This document shows, piece by piece, positions 35,341 through 51,041 of a DNA stretch of 64,000 nucleotides (position 1 is its first letter; each line of letters begins with the position of its first letter). This stretch comes from Warburgia ugandensis. Lineage: Eukaryota > Streptophyta > Magnoliopsida > Canellales > Canellaceae. Position numbers and translations under genes: made by a program. The notes below the pieces were generated by a model. The model ran no database searches, was not told the DNA's origin, and was given only the letters and a program-made list of their open reading frames with translations. The stretch spans positions 43,093,880 through 43,157,879 of the forward strand of contig CP141132.1 of NCBI GenBank assembly GCA_035236585.1. The letters are read 5' to 3'.

Positions 35341-38105
35341 TGTGACGACCCGGGTTTTCTCATGCATTTTTAAATGCAATGTCTAATTTCCTAAGGCGGG
35401 ATGCATCCCTATTTGAAAACCATTTTATAAAAACCATGCAATGCAGCAGAAAACCTTTTACATTAAACTCATCTTTTACAACCCCGAGCGTCATTTGCTT
35501 TCACCACAACTAAGGTAGTTTTTGAAAAACTTCAGAAATCATAATTGTTTTTCCCCAGGTCTTTCCAGTCACAACGCACAGCCCAACTGTAACTAAGTAC
35601 AAACACATGTCCAAAGGGTTGAGAGTTTACTTACATGTATATTTGTTTCCTTTTGGATTCACTTGCTCATAGCACTAACATAGATGTCCTCTTTGGGAGT
35701 GGAGTTGTCCTGAACCATGATATATATACGGACGTATCCTGTCCTTGAGTGCTTACTGATATTTGAAAAATGTTGAAGATTGGGTGAGTATATAATATAC
35801 TCAGTAGGGCCTATCACTACTAGTTTTATAAATGCATGAGATGTTTCAAAATCATATGCTCATTCAAAACATGCGTATGTTTGAATACTCGAGTTCAATA
35901 TCAGTATAAGAATCCATAGTCAACTGAAATTCAAATTATGCGTATGTTTGAATACTCGAGTTCAACATGAGTATAAGAATCCATAATCAACTGAAATTCT
36001 TATAACTTAAAAGATCACATAATCCAAAAGTGAAAGTATCATATATATGATGACATCATGATATGCAATATATGCCTCATGGAGTCCAACTCATGGATCT
36101 CTAGTATGGTATGGTCGACCAACCTCATATCATGCTATATGAAATGCATATAACTCATCAAACCATAGGGTCCACTATGCCCACGGCCTCCTCGCCGTGT
36201 GGTCCCCGGGTACCTGAGGACACTTGGTCATAGCCTCCATAGGGCCTATGACATGCCCACCCAGTGCCGTGACACCAGTGGTAGCCCCCTGTACCACATG
36301 CAGTCGACGTAGGGACTTGCCTCTTTTTGGGCATGGTACCCATCCACCTATTAGTGGTAGAGGCCGGCTGGCCAACCCAGACCCCTCGGCATAGCACCCA
36401 CGGGCTTACTTGCCCAAATCACATAAGATAAGTCAAAACCTTTTGTTAAAACTTGTCCTCTTTTGGGTCTCTCACAACTGCCTGGCCCTCGGCACTCCAG
36501 CGTCTTTTGGCAACCCTCAAGGACATGCAATCTTTGCAAGTACGTAAATCATGCAATGCATGCACTTGTTTGCAACACATGTATGTGCATAATGTATATG
36601 CAGTCATTCCAAAACATGGCTATGTACAAAGCATTTATCATGCATGCTGAATTTATTCATACAAATCACATGCAAATCAAATCATATATCTAAAACATAT
36701 GTTCTCAAATAAAAATTGTTCTTTTAAAAGAATCTAATAGTGATAGAGCACCTACCTGACTAGGTCGCGTTAACCCCTTTGTCCTCATACGCTCCTGAAC
36801 ATGGTTTGGGGACTCAAGGTTAGTTTAACCTATCTTTGATGGGTTTAGAGCATTTGGGTCTTATTACTTAGGCATTAGGGGTCCATCCCTATGCCTATGG
36901 GTGTCCTAAGGTCCTAATTAGGCCTTGGTATTCTCAGTTTTCCAGAGTCCTAGTGGTCACAGGCCACCACCCTATTCTAAGGGTCATGCCCTACTTTGAT
37001 TGGGCCTTGATTAGGGATTTTATGGTTTAGATGTATCCGCATTGTCGATACAAACACAAAGCCTTTTGCGGCGCCTCAATCGGAGCTCTAGATCTCAAGT
37101 TATAAGCGTTTTAACATTGTATGTACATAGAGTCTTAAAGACAAAAAGGGAGGAATGCTAGGGTGCTGCGCGTCTGCGACGTGCGCCCAGCCTCCTGAAG
37201 TAACAAAAAGAACGACGCACGCTAGCACGCTGCGCGTCTGTGGCGCACGCCTCAGTGGGCGCGTCTGCAGACGCGCGCGACTTTCTCAGGCGTCTTCCTC
37301 TTTAGCAGGCGCGTCCACGGACGCGCCCATTAGTTTTCTTCTCAGACGCGTTCGACGCGTCTCGTCTGGGGCGGGCCGTCTCCGTTGTTGGGGGACCGGG
37401 GCATCCTTGGGATGCCTTGGTTCGTCCCTGAGGAACCAGTGCGGCCCTGGGGATGTCCCAGGGTCCTTGGTGGCTCCCTAGAGGCCTATTCTCCATGGTT
37501 TTTCATGCAAAAACCTAGGGAAACCGAGCCTAGGACTGTGGGTGAGATGGGTTTGGGGAGTTTTTGAGCGTACCTGTTTCGTGGGTGGTTTTCTCTCCAC
37601 GTTTTCCCCCCTTGGTCACTGCTTCACGACTGGTTTTCTCCAAGGCTTTTGGGCTGCCATTAGAGGCACCCAAGAGCTCTATTTATAGAGCTTTTAAAGA
37701 GGGTTCTGGAGGGTTTCTAACCGCCTTTGAATGGCGGTGGGGAATCCTCTAGAATGGCGGTGGTTTCTCCTTGAAACACCGCCGTTCCAGAAACCTCTAG
37801 GAGGTTGAAGACGATGGGGTGCCCGTATCAAAACAGGCACCTGTGTTTTTTCAGTTTAAGTCGATTTGTGAAATTTACAATTTTGCCCCTGAACTTCAAA
37901 GGGCCATATCTTGCTCATTTTAACTTCGTTTTGGGTGATTTTGGTCTCGTTGGATTCTTTTTTCTGAGACGCATCTAATGGCACCATTTTTAGGACCAAA
38001 TTCCTGGGTTCAGTTGAGGAAACTAGTGAAATGACCAAAATGCCCTTATCTTTAAAACTAAACTTTTCATGGGATTTTAATATCTCAAAAATTGGGGTCA
38101 TTACA
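35341..38105 (-). repeat. 5' LTR of E4
   Basis: 2765 bp, paired with 29291-32054. It holds the hairpin array near 37308-37437, a TATA box at 37679-37688 and the 67-bp duplication at 35871. The next five bases, tatat, are the target duplication. Confidence 0.9.
37679..37688 (-). promoter_or_regulatory. TATA box of the E4 5' LTR
   Basis: CTATAAATAG on the minus strand. This is the copy that would drive the element's RNA. Confidence 0.6.
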
Positions 38106-38280
38106 TATATTCACTGCAAACCCTCACGAGGCCTAACTCATCCACTAAGAGTAACATAGGGGTTCAAGGGCTTCTTGCATATGCTAAGTGCAATCATGAG
38201 TACCTACAAAAGTAGCACCTTGTACTAGTTTTGTGTAAAATAGTTTTCTGCATGTTTTGCTAGGGACTAGCATCTGGGAA

Positions 38281-38311
38281 TACAAGATAGTATTTCATTT
38301 ACTATCTTGTA
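38281..38311. repeat. 12-bp inverted repeat at the C/F junction
   Basis: TACAAGATAGTA and TACTATCTTGTA around a 7-base loop, starting ten bases after element C stops. Confidence 0.75.
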
Positions 38312-38600
38312 TAATCTTGAACAACCCGCCCTAGGCCCACATTTTGATTTCTATTCTCCCTCTATTAGAATAGGAAGAGTTGTGTTGGCTATAAAATCCA
38401 CTATGCAACCTCTACTTGAGGTCTGTTCAATTTTTTCCTGTACAACACAACTTATTGCTTCATGCCCCTCTAGCTCAATACTCCCTGAAAATTTTATTAA
38501 GCAAGAGAATGCATTAAATACATTCCAAAATCGTAGTAATAACCCATACTCTGAGAATTACTATCCTGGCTGGGTTAGGAGCTCTAATGTTTACTAGTCT
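38307..38600 (+). pseudogene. Gag zinc-knuckle remnant of F
   Basis: Reads CSIFSCTTQLIASCPSSSIL then ENALNTFQNRSNNPYSENYY and PGWVRSSN. These are the same landmarks as B gag (CTTCSSPAHLTLACPS, NPYSETYNPGW) with many replacements. It is the C-terminal part of Gag of an Athila-like element. Protease-region sequence follows about 700 bases on. Fossil. Confidence 0.7.
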
Positions 38601-39299
38601 CAGAATAATAATATGGGAGGATCATCTGGGATTCCTCCTACTCCATCGATTCCTAAAGCTCCAATTCCAAAATAGTAGCCAGCTGAACAACAGACATTTC
38701 CTCCATAGTAGAGGAAACAATCTTTAGAAGAAAGTTTGAGTTTGTTTATGTAGAGTACAAACCCACTAGCAATCTATTACATAGATGGAGTACTAAATGA
38801 GTCCACTTTTTGTTACACTTTCTAAGAGGGAACAAGGAATGTTTCCTATTCAACCTAGGTCCAACCCTAAAGGCTAGTATGTGATTGGCACAACATCTAG
38901 TGAGAGGACATTTCTTGAATAGACTCAATCCATAACTATCCTTAGGAGTGGAAAAGTAATAGATAATCAGGTAAGATTGATTAAGGACAATGAGAGCCAT
39001 ATAAAGACTAGGAAGGGAAAAGAGAAGAAAAAGCCACCTTCTACTTCTCCCCACTTTAATCCTGAACCACATTATATTCCTAAGGCTCCATTTTGTCAAT
39101 GCTTAAAAATGACTAAGAAGGAGAAAATTTCAATAAGTTAATAGATGTGTTTAAACAGATGACTATAAATATTCCATTTCTTAATGCAATCAAGGATGCC
39201 CCTTCTTATGCCAAGTTTTCGAACAATCTCCACACCCATAAGAGAAAACATCAGCTATAGAAGAAAGAATATCTTGCTAAGCAGGCTAACTGAATACTA

Positions 39300-39915
39300 C
39301 AAGACAACACCTTACCGAAGTATAGAGACCTAGGGTGTCCCACTATATCATGTGTGATTGGACATTGCACAATTAATAGGGCATTACTTGAATTGGAGTC
39401 AAGTGTTAACCTTTTACCTTATTCTACAGATATGGAATGAGGTTTAGGAGAGATGAAAAGGACTACCAACACACTACAATTGGAAGATAGGTTAGCTAAA
39501 GTTTCACGTGGTGTGGTAGATGATGTACTAGCTCAAGTTGATAAGTTTTTATTTCCAGTAGACTTTCTAATCCTAGATACATATACTATAGCAAACCTTC
39601 GTAGTCAAATTCCAGTCATTTTTAGATGTCTGTTCTTAGCCATATCAAATGTAATAATTAATTGTAGGAATTTTACCATGCAGTTGTCCTTTGAGAACAT
39701 GGACATTGTGCTTAATGTCTTTAATACATGACAACTAGACTCTAAAGTGTTTTATGAAGTAAATATGATACTGAATCTACCATCCCTATCATCCTCTAGC
39801 TTTGATCTGTTAGAGGGGTGTCTAATTCATTTTGGATTTGATGATTTAGATATTGATAGTTCCATTGATGGAATGAATGCATTATTGGATAACACACCTT
39901 TAATGGATACTTATC
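39300..39915 (+). pseudogene. Protease-region remnant of F
   Basis: The open stretch 39453-39731 reads TNTLQLEDRLAKVSRGVVDD, then DKFLFPVDFLILDTYTIANL and NVIINCRNFTMQLSFENMDI. These follow the Athila protease text of B and C residue by residue, with replacements. The linker FDLLEGCLIHFGFDDLDIDS follows (about 39790-39870). The upstream active-site loop is near 39370-39410. Broken. Confidence 0.72.
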
Positions 39916-39924
39916 AATGAAAAG

Positions 39925-40339
39925 CCTAAGTTAAACCCCCCAAAATGACAAGTCCTTGGACAATGCTTTGATAATTGTTGAAAGAAACTTGTATTCACTA
40001 TAATTCATGAGCATATCCTTAAAGTCCATCCACAAATCTTTGGGTGTCTAAAATACATTGATTACTATAAAATTTTGAAGTGGAGTGAGTTAATCTAAAC
40101 ACTCCTCCATGGTCAGAGTTAGATTTGGGATTTGTTAGAGTTAGGATTAGGATCTTTATATTAGTTTAAGAATATAGTAGAATATATTAGGTTAGTTAGA
40201 TCAGTTAGTAGTAGGATCATTTAATTGCATTTCCATTACATACAAATCACATCCACTAATCAATGCACTATCCTGGGAGTGCAAGTACTATCTTTCTAAC
40301 CCTTTATTCAATTGTGCATGGTTTGTAATTCTAAGCATG
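39925..40339. other. Unassigned stretch inside F
   Basis: About 415 AT-rich bases where RT to integrase would be expected. I recognise no domain. Confidence 0.4.
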
Positions 40340-41418
40340 AAGGACAATGTTTAATTTAAGTCTTGGGTAGGGTATTTCAAATTTTAATTCTTCAATTAGG
40401 CTTATAGCATCATTTTAGCAAACTTTTTGAAACAATTTGATAAACTTTTTATACAAAATTTTTGAAAAGTTCATCTACAAGGATGAGAATTCCAAATATT
40501 CAAGCTATCTTTTGAACTTCAGCTTATTAATTGATTTTTATCCAATTAGTTCACTATTTTATTTTATTTTCTAAAGTATTCCATGAAAAGTTAAACTTTG
40601 ATTAATTTTGCACAAAATGCCTATGTATATATAGCTTAAGTTGAAAAGAAATTATAACGAAAAGATCCTAAAAATGATAAGTGGAGACTATTGATCCATG
40701 TGATTTTAGAGCCATTCTTCCTTTCTTTAACAAATATTAGTTTCCTAATTGGTCTCATTATTCTTCATCTTGGTCAACTATTGAGAAAAAATGTAATAGA
40801 CTATACCATTTATCTCTTGTGTTTATGGTTATCTTTGAGTCATATGAGCCCTAGTATAAAGGTCATCCTTTACAAACTCACAGCTTTTAGTCTTCCTATG
40901 TTACTTTTCCACTGGTTAACTCCTTGAGCTTTTAACATTAAGCATTTTTCTTTGTGAACCCATTAGCCATTAATCTTATTAAATCCCTACAATTTGTCCA
41001 TTACCTAGTTGTTTTAAAACTATGAGAGATGATTGAAGAATTATCTTCAAAAATGTATGAGCTATATAAGTTAAGAAATGAAAATTAAAAATGGGTTAAA
41101 AAGGAGAAAGAAATGAAAGAAAGGGTATTTTTAAAAAGTAGATAATTGAAGAAAAATGAGAATAAGTCAAGAAAAAGATAGCCAATGAAAAAGAAACGTT
41201 CACTCTTACTGGTAGAAAAAAAAATGTTTTGAATAAACTAGTAGAAGACCTTTTGATATATTTCAAAATACCTTTCTACCATACTTAAATTTTTAAAAAT
41301 TTTAAAGAAGTAATAGTTTTTGATAAATAAATATTAAAATATTACCATTTGCCCAAATTTTCCTCCAATCATAGTCTATAGTCCAATATACTTATTTCAC
41401 ATGTAGATAAATTGAAGT
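40340..41418 (+). other. Noncoding spacer of F
   Basis: Starts at the polypurine-like GTCTTGGGTAGGGTA and matches the minus strand of G block by block, for example CTACAAGGATGAGAAT (40469), TTCCATGAAAAGTTAAACTT (40579) and ACTAGTAGAAGACCTT (41239). It ends at the D2/H block. Confidence 0.6.
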
Positions 41419-44400
41419 TTTAACAACTTGGGATTTTGTAACACATTTTGTAATACATTTTCAAAGGCAGGGCCCTTAGCAGTAAAAAAAATTTGCAAAA
41501 AAAGAAACAGAAATTCTTTTCCTTAGAACTTGTTTTGAAAAAACCCAAGTTATCACTTCATACATAACATAAGTAGAATTTTTGTACAAGATAAAAATTC
41601 TATTGAAGGAATATATTTTTATTAAATTCTAGAATCCATCCAGTGGTTCACAGTACAGCTCAAATCCATTACAATATTTGTCCAAATTACATAATCCAAA
41701 ACTCAAAGATCACCATACAATGAAACTCTCATTACAATACAATACTCTCAAACAAAACAAAATACATGTCTTCAAGGGGTATACCCTAATGATTATTCTC
41801 TCCAAGTCTTCTACAATCTTGAGCTCCTAACCCTCCTTCTATGTATCTAAGATATTGTAAACATTGAAACATTTACAATATCTCAGCAAGCTATGCTTGG
41901 TAGGGGATTCAAGAAGCATAATAATTTGACAGTATAATTCTAATACTCCATAATCCCGTTATTCATAAACATACTCATGTATCTAACTCTTTACTTTATA
42001 ATAAATGTACATCCTTATACATACTATACATGGATAAATCTATCAAATTTATGAAAGTATTCAAATATCATTCCCAACTAAGCTGATCAATTCTTTCCAC
42101 TATGAGAAATTAGTATTTTAGCTAGTCCTATACTGGGAATTTTTCTTCTTAGGAAATACTCGTAATATAACATTACCTGGCATTTCATCATGCCAAAACA
42201 TAAGGCATTTCATTATGCCTATCTCATATGCATCATAGTGCAAAATAATCAAAGGACTACCATGCTACAGTCTGATCCATACTAGCACGCTTAGATAACT
42301 GCTCTGTTTACCACTAATATCATGGTGGAAAATATTGTGTCACTGCCCATATAGGGAGATGATAGGACTTTCACAGTGGTGGCCTTCCCATAATTGACCA
42401 GCCCGACTTTTAGCCTCTCATAGGGCAATGTATCTTCAAATCATCAAAATTTGGGAAGTAGGTATCCAAACCCTCATAACTCCCCTAGCATAGCATCCCC
42501 AGGATTTTGCCTATTTAAGACAAAACTACAAGCCTCCATGCTTGAATGTAAAACAGGTTTCATACGTATCAGACAATCTGTCTGTTTACTTAGGGCTGGA
42601 ATATCTTCTAGTTCCATATTCACTTAGAGTCTAGTCCTCAATTCTAACTTAACCATTTCATATGTGTTTGGTTGGATCATACGGGTTTTATGGGATTTAA
42701 TACAAGTATTAACATTACACTTGTCAACATAAGGTCATGTGTTCAACATGTACATCCTATGTAGATGCATTCATAAAATCCTCCTACCTTCAAGTAGTGA
42801 TCCATCTCTTCAAATCCTCCATGATCCTGACTGGTGTATGAAATCTATAAATCTATACATACTGTCAATACATATACAATCTGAATAAGCCTATCTATAT
42901 TCTTTGTCTAATCTTGTCCTTTGATATAAAGGATCTAGATCTTTTGTCCTATTATGATCTATCTTCCTCAGATAGTGTCTATCCTATTGATTAATATATC
43001 TAATGATTAGAATGGTCTTCTAATCTTTTAAATCTAAGTAGTTTCTATTCTAAGTCTTTGTGAATTCCTTTCCTTGATCTTGATCCTTCATAGATCCTTT
43101 GATCAACAATTTATACTTGTTAATAAAGATCAAGAACTTAGATCTTTTATCATCTAGTTCTCCTTTGATCTAAGTTTAGTTGTTTGATCATTCCTAAGGA
43201 GGATGATCTTAGTTCTCTTCTTTGAATCATATTTGATCAAAGGTTCAAATCTTCTATTTGATCTAAGATCTTCTATTCTATTTGATCTAAGTTGCAAGCA
43301 ATATATATATATATACATCATGATCAAGAAGTATTTATTTCTTTTTGTTGTTCTTGATCATTCAAGATCCAATGGATCTTGTTTGATCATCCTTATCATA
43401 CTCACAATTTTTATTAGGGTTAGATAATTTACTAACCTTTTATGCTCTTATTATTATTATTCAACCAATTAATGTTTTACTAGTTGAAGATAACTTATTT
43501 CAGCCTAAGTCTAGACTTCTCCTCTTATTTCCAATTGGCTAAGACTTACTACCTGAATGGGTGATCACAAAGTGGTTATATCAATCCTAATGTAAGGAGG
43601 CATTTAGATCTCACAAACATCAACGGAAGGTAGGGGAAGAGCGAGGCTCTATTAGAAAACCCTCTTAACCACCATGTCTAACATTCACTAGAGTGACCTT
43701 AGCTTAACCTTTCATAAGATTCCTATGAGCATATTAACCCTATGTACTCTTTCTAATTGATTTTAATTAAGTCCATGAACATTTAAAATGTCATTCATGG
43801 GGTTTTTTATTCTCCTAGTTTAGGCCAAGGATTTGATGATCCTTATATTGTCCTACTAACTATAGCCCTTACTAATTAAGTCTAAGTCAAATAATTCACT
43901 CTTATTTGTGTCATGAAACTCTACTTTCTCATTAGATTCCATTTTTGGTGTTTTATTCTCTTTATCTCATAACTACTTTAACAATTAAATCTACTAATAA
44001 AATTTAACCATAGATGAATTATAAATTTAAAGCATAAAACTACATAATTGAACAACCTAATGATAATGGTACAAGGTACTTAAGGTTATACTAGCATGAT
44101 TTCTAATTAATGTACTTTATCTAATAAACTCAAATTAAACTATCATGGACCTAAGGTACCATCTCATACCATAGTCTAATCTAACATGAAATCCTAGCAT
44201 GGTCTTAAGTTACAATTCATCAATCATGAATAATTTTATGGAGATTTGAAATGAAGTTATACTAAAATCATCTATCATGGATCCTATATTCATGAAATAA
44301 ATCAAATGAAATTAATGCATAACTCAAGCTAACCCATTTCTCATTATTAAAGCTTTTACTTATGATCCAACCATTAGATCTTAGGTCTTTTCTTTTAATC

Positions 44401-46314
44401 AAGGGTTTTAATTAATTTTAGAGCTTTTACTCCAATAAGGTCCAAGATCATATCCCTTTGTTTTTGGTCATATTCAATCCATGATGTTAATGGATTCTAT
44501 CATAATATCATTCATTCAATCCATCCCAAGGGTCTGATCATATTTGATCTTATTGATCAAGTGGGCCCCTTTGTATTTTCAAGATTTTTCTATCATAAAG
44601 GGTAGATCCCTCAATTTATCTTAGATTTGTTCAAATTAATCATGGATATCAATTGATTTCCACATTATATCATCAGTAATTCAAATCCCTAAGATTTGGT
44701 CATCTCAGATCTTGAAGATCATGAAAATTAGAAGCTTAATTCTTGGAAATAGAAAGTTTCTGGAATGTTTTTATCAATATTATGGTTTCAGAAGAAAATA
44801 GACGTTATAAGCTTTCCATAGCTTCTTTCCATTCTTAGTTTGGAGTTCAGATGACTCTACAATTGAACTGTGAAGTTCATAATCGTTCCTAGGGTCTAAA
44901 TTTGATCTGGGCCCAATGGAATGGACAGCCCAAATTGATTGGGTGGAGTGGGCCTGGTGGAGCGGTTGCCGTGCGACTGTCACTAGGACACACGTGTAAC
45001 ATGCTCCCCCAAGACCTGCGCTGTCGTGCAGCTGTCCTGTCAGGACGACATCGCATGCGACACGTCCCGCAATCTGATTTGATTTGGGAGATCAAACAAT
45101 CTGTTTTGGATCGTCCAATCAATCCATTTACAATTAAGGGCTCAAAAGTTAATAAAAATTCACGATATTTCTATCCTAGGGGTTTTGGACCCTTCTAAAT
45201 TGATTGGACTACTTAAATTTTCCATCTAAGCCCTCCATCATCCAGAATTGAAGGGTTCTGGTCCTTACTTTATTTTTATAAATTTTAATCTAAAACTAAT
45301 TATAAAAAATAAAAATTACATAAAACAACATGAAATAAATATAAGAAGTGGTTCCACCTACCTGATTGAGAAAAAACGTAGATTTGAAGGCCATTTTGAA
45401 AAAAATATATATATCCTTTGATGGTAAGATAGCCCGATAGTCCCTTGTTTTACGATTTCCCATTGATTGCACTATTGGATCTTGAAATTGATTTGGGGGT
45501 TTTGTAGATAAGTAGTCTAGGATTGTATGAACAATGGGACTTATGAGATTCACTTTGGAACAGAGTGCCTAATTGAATTTAGGTCTCTTGTTCCAATTAG
45601 AGAGAGGAGAGAGAAAGTGCAAGAAGGGAGATTTTTGGTAGTTTTGGAATTTTGGGAAGGAATCTAGATAGGTGTTTATAGAGTAAGCAAGATGATTTCA
45701 TGAAAATTTTAATGGACATTTTTGGAGGACTTTTGGAGGGGTATTTATAGGTGTTTTGCATTTTTCATAATTACTTGTAATAATTATATTTTAATTCTTT
45801 TAAATATTAAATTAACATTGGATCGCCCCCTACCACCTCCTTCTCCAGTAGAAGCTGGTAGTGGTTTGACCACTCATTAGATGTTTTCTGGTCTTTGGAT
45901 TCGTTTGTGCGCCCCATGACGTGTGAAAGGACTATTTTGCCCTTTTATGGAGAAAAATCCATTTTATTCTCCCGAACTCGAAATTGAGCATACTTAGTGG
46001 AATTAGAATTGTATTTCCTAGTACATTCTAAATATTGATGTCTTAGATCTCAATTATGGGTAAAATTATCATTTTACCCTTTTATTCATAAAAATGATGT
46101 AAATTAGAGATTTTTCATCTTAACTTAGAATTGAACGTACTCAGTGTCATTTCGATTGATTTTTCAAGTACATTCATAATCTATAAGTTTTAAATCATGT
46201 TTTAATCTCTATAAAAAGAGAATTTCTAATAACCAAAGATTTCAGCCCAAAATTTCTAAAAACTCAAACTTTATTGATTTTCTCAATCAATTTACAAAAA
46301 TTGGGGTTATTACA
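41419..46314 (-). mobile_element. D2: giant solo LTR (4.9 kb), D family
   Basis: A 4896-bp unit in minus orientation. On that strand it starts TGTAATAACCCCAATTTTTG. Its right end, decayed, aligns with the D1 terminus. The flanks are gaagt (41414-41418) and aaagt (46315-46319), a 5-bp duplication with one change. It aligns with D1 throughout, at roughly three quarters identity by eye. No second LTR, PBS, PPT or coding region is seen. It lies in the D-type LTR H. Confidence 0.8.
45742..45750 (-). promoter_or_regulatory. TATA box of D2
   Basis: CTATAAATA on the minus strand, at the position matching D1 5791-5799. Confidence 0.5.
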
Positions 46315-49139
<2,825 letters not shown>

Positions 49140-49519
49140 TATATGAGTAGAATAATGTTTAACAAGGTCAAATTCTCACATATTTCATACCAAATAATGA
49201 TTACTTAGAAAAATATGATACTGGTCTCATGAAAGGATACTAACTATCAAATAATGTGTTACACTCTACCATACTCCTTATTCATCTATAATTATATCTA
49301 AGCCATACTTCTCCTAAGATGAAGTTAGGACTTTTGATAGGATGAAACATAGGCTTCAAACAATGTTATCAAAGAACTGGGTATAAGCGTAAACAAAGAT
49401 TGTTTTAAAAGATGTGTAAGGTCTTCTATTAGTGTATTCACAACTTTCCATTTCTCATAAGAGTGAACACTTCCTTTTCATTGGATTTTTTTTTTTTTTA
49501 TTCTTCATTTTTTCACTTT

Positions 49520-49521
<2 letters not shown>

Positions 49522-49552
<31 letters not shown>
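49522..49552. repeat. (AT)n microsatellite, 31 bp
   Basis: A perfect AT run inside the G spacer, absent from F. Confidence 0.95.
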
Positions 49553-49555
<3 letters not shown>

Positions 49556-50599
49556 TCTTTGAATTTATCTTCTTTTCTTCTTCTTTTTCAACACATGATG
49601 TTCATCTCTTGAACAATATTAATCATACTATTCTTGAAGATATTCTTTAACCATCTCTATTTATTTCTAAAACAACTAGGTAATGGATATATTAAAGTGT
49701 TTAATAAGGGTATTGGTTAATGGGTTCCAAAGAAAAGGCTTAATAAAATGGCTCAAGGGGTTAACTAGTGATGTAATAATAGAGGAAGGCTAAAGGCTCA
49801 GGTTAAACCAAGGATGACCTCATTTCTTAGGTTTCATATGGCTTGAATTGACCATAAACTCAAGAGACAAATGGTAAAGTTTTTTAGATGTTTTTTCAAT
49901 AGTTGACCAAAATGGAGAATAATGAGACGAACTAAGAGTTATGTACACTAAAGAAAATTTTGAATTGATGTATAACTCTCAGAAAGGAAGAATGCTCTAA
50001 AGCTCACATGGATTAATATTTTCAAAAAAATCTTCTTCAGGATCTCTCAGTTATATTTACTCTTCAACTTAAACTATATATACATGGCTATTTTGTGCAA
50101 TAAATATTCTGAGTTTAACTTTTCATGGAAATCTTTTGAAAAAGGATAAAATAGGAAACTAATTGTGTATAAATCTATTAATAAGCTAAAGTTAAAATAT
50201 AGCTGAATATTTAGAAATCCACATTCTCATCCTTGTAAAGGAACTTATCATAAGTTATTATTTTAAAAAAATTATTATTATTATTATTAAGAAAAAGACT
50301 CAAAAACTAAATAAAATACTTTAAAAATGATGATTTTGGACACATCAAATCTAAAATACCCTATCCCTGACTTAAATTAAAGATTATCCCTAATGTTTTG
50401 AAATAAAGGCATAGATAAATGAACAATTAATTAGACAGAAGAGTTAGAGTGAAATTACTTGCACTCCAAAGGTGGTGCAATGATCTGTGAATGTGATTAA
50501 AAAAATTGCAAAATCAAAACCTACAATTACTCTTAAACTATTATAGAAATGGTTTGCTCTGAATCTTTGTTCTTATAAACATTTTCCTCTTACTGGAGT

Positions 50600-51040
50600 T
50601 CCTCATGTTCATTAGGGTTTCTCATTTCTAAATATGGTTTCAATTGCTGGCCATTAACTTTGGAAAGTTTTCAATCTTTTTCAATCTAGACGGTCCCATG
50701 AGGATAGACAGTCTTTACAATCTATGGACAGGTCCATCAAGAGTGTAACTTTTTGGGAAAAAGATGTAGACAAGAATTATAGAGAAGGACCTTTTGACGT
50801 AGTTCAAACATTTTATGCAGAATGGATTTATCATAAATCATCTTCACATGATCCTTGTACCTTTGGACACAATCATATGCATCTCTCCTAAGTTCTTCCA
50901 ACTCTTGAAGTTGGAACTTCTTATGGGTCCCAACTTTGTCATAATCAAAATTGAGCTGTTTGATTACGCAATATGCTTTATGTTCTATCTCAATAGGTAG
51001 ATGACAAGATTTTCCAAAGACTCAATGATATGGGAAATTT
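50600..51040 (-). pseudogene. Integrase C-terminal remnant of G
   Basis: Minus-strand reading shows LPIEIEHKAYCVIKQLNFDY, then FQLQELEELRRDAYDCVQRY and a KVLLYNSCLHLFPKKLHS stretch. These align with the integrase ends of A, B and C ([39 protein letters not shown]) but are clearly more distant. The position before a polypurine motif is the same. Fossil. Confidence 0.72.
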
Positions 51041-51041
51041 C

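Larger units (their letters stand above)
29291..38105 (-). mobile_element. E4: complete-looking but coding-free LTR retrotransposon
   Basis: 8815 bp between 5-bp duplications. On the minus strand: 5' LTR (38105-35341), PBS (35338-35326), internal region (35340-32055), PPT (about 32073-32055) and 3' LTR (32054-29291). The LTRs are 2765 and 2764 bp. By rough hand count they differ at about 75 sites (about 2.7%), mostly C/T and G/A at CpG. At 1.3e-8 per site and year this is near 1 My, and more at slower woody-plant rates. The 3.3 kb interior shows no gag, protease, RT or integrase. It is structurally whole but non-autonomous, like the LARD class. Confidence 0.88.
23657..38271 (+). mobile_element. 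Element C: Athila-like element, gag tail to spacer, split by E4
   Basis: Blocks 23657-29290 and 38106-38271, interrupted by E4. Order: gag tail (23657-23930), protease (about 23940-24816), RT and RNase H (about 25020-26418), integrase (about 26420-27715), internal polypurine motif (27887-27898) and spacer. It breaks off about 12 bases before the place of the terminal PPT, so no LTR is present. It is collinear with B in inverted orientation and with A in the same orientation. It is a broken, old copy. Confidence 0.88.
38272..41418 (+). mobile_element. F: second-lineage Athila-like fragment
   Basis: A gag zinc-knuckle region, a protease region and a post-polymerase spacer in plus orientation; RT and integrase are missing between about 39925 and 40330. 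Protein pieces resemble those of B and C but are clearly diverged. The spacer (from about 40340, after GGACAATGTTTAATTTAAG) matches G on the minus strand (50400-49440). It begins at a 12-bp perfect hairpin where C breaks off. Broken and old. Confidence 0.72.
49140..51040 (-). mobile_element. G: second-lineage Athila-like fragment, integrase end and spacer
   Basis: Minus strand: integrase C-terminal remnant (51040 to about 50600), polypurine-like motif near 50375, then spacer to 49140 matching F. It is cut off on the right exactly at a 16-bp perfect hairpin and on the left at the start of H. Broken and old. Confidence 0.7.
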
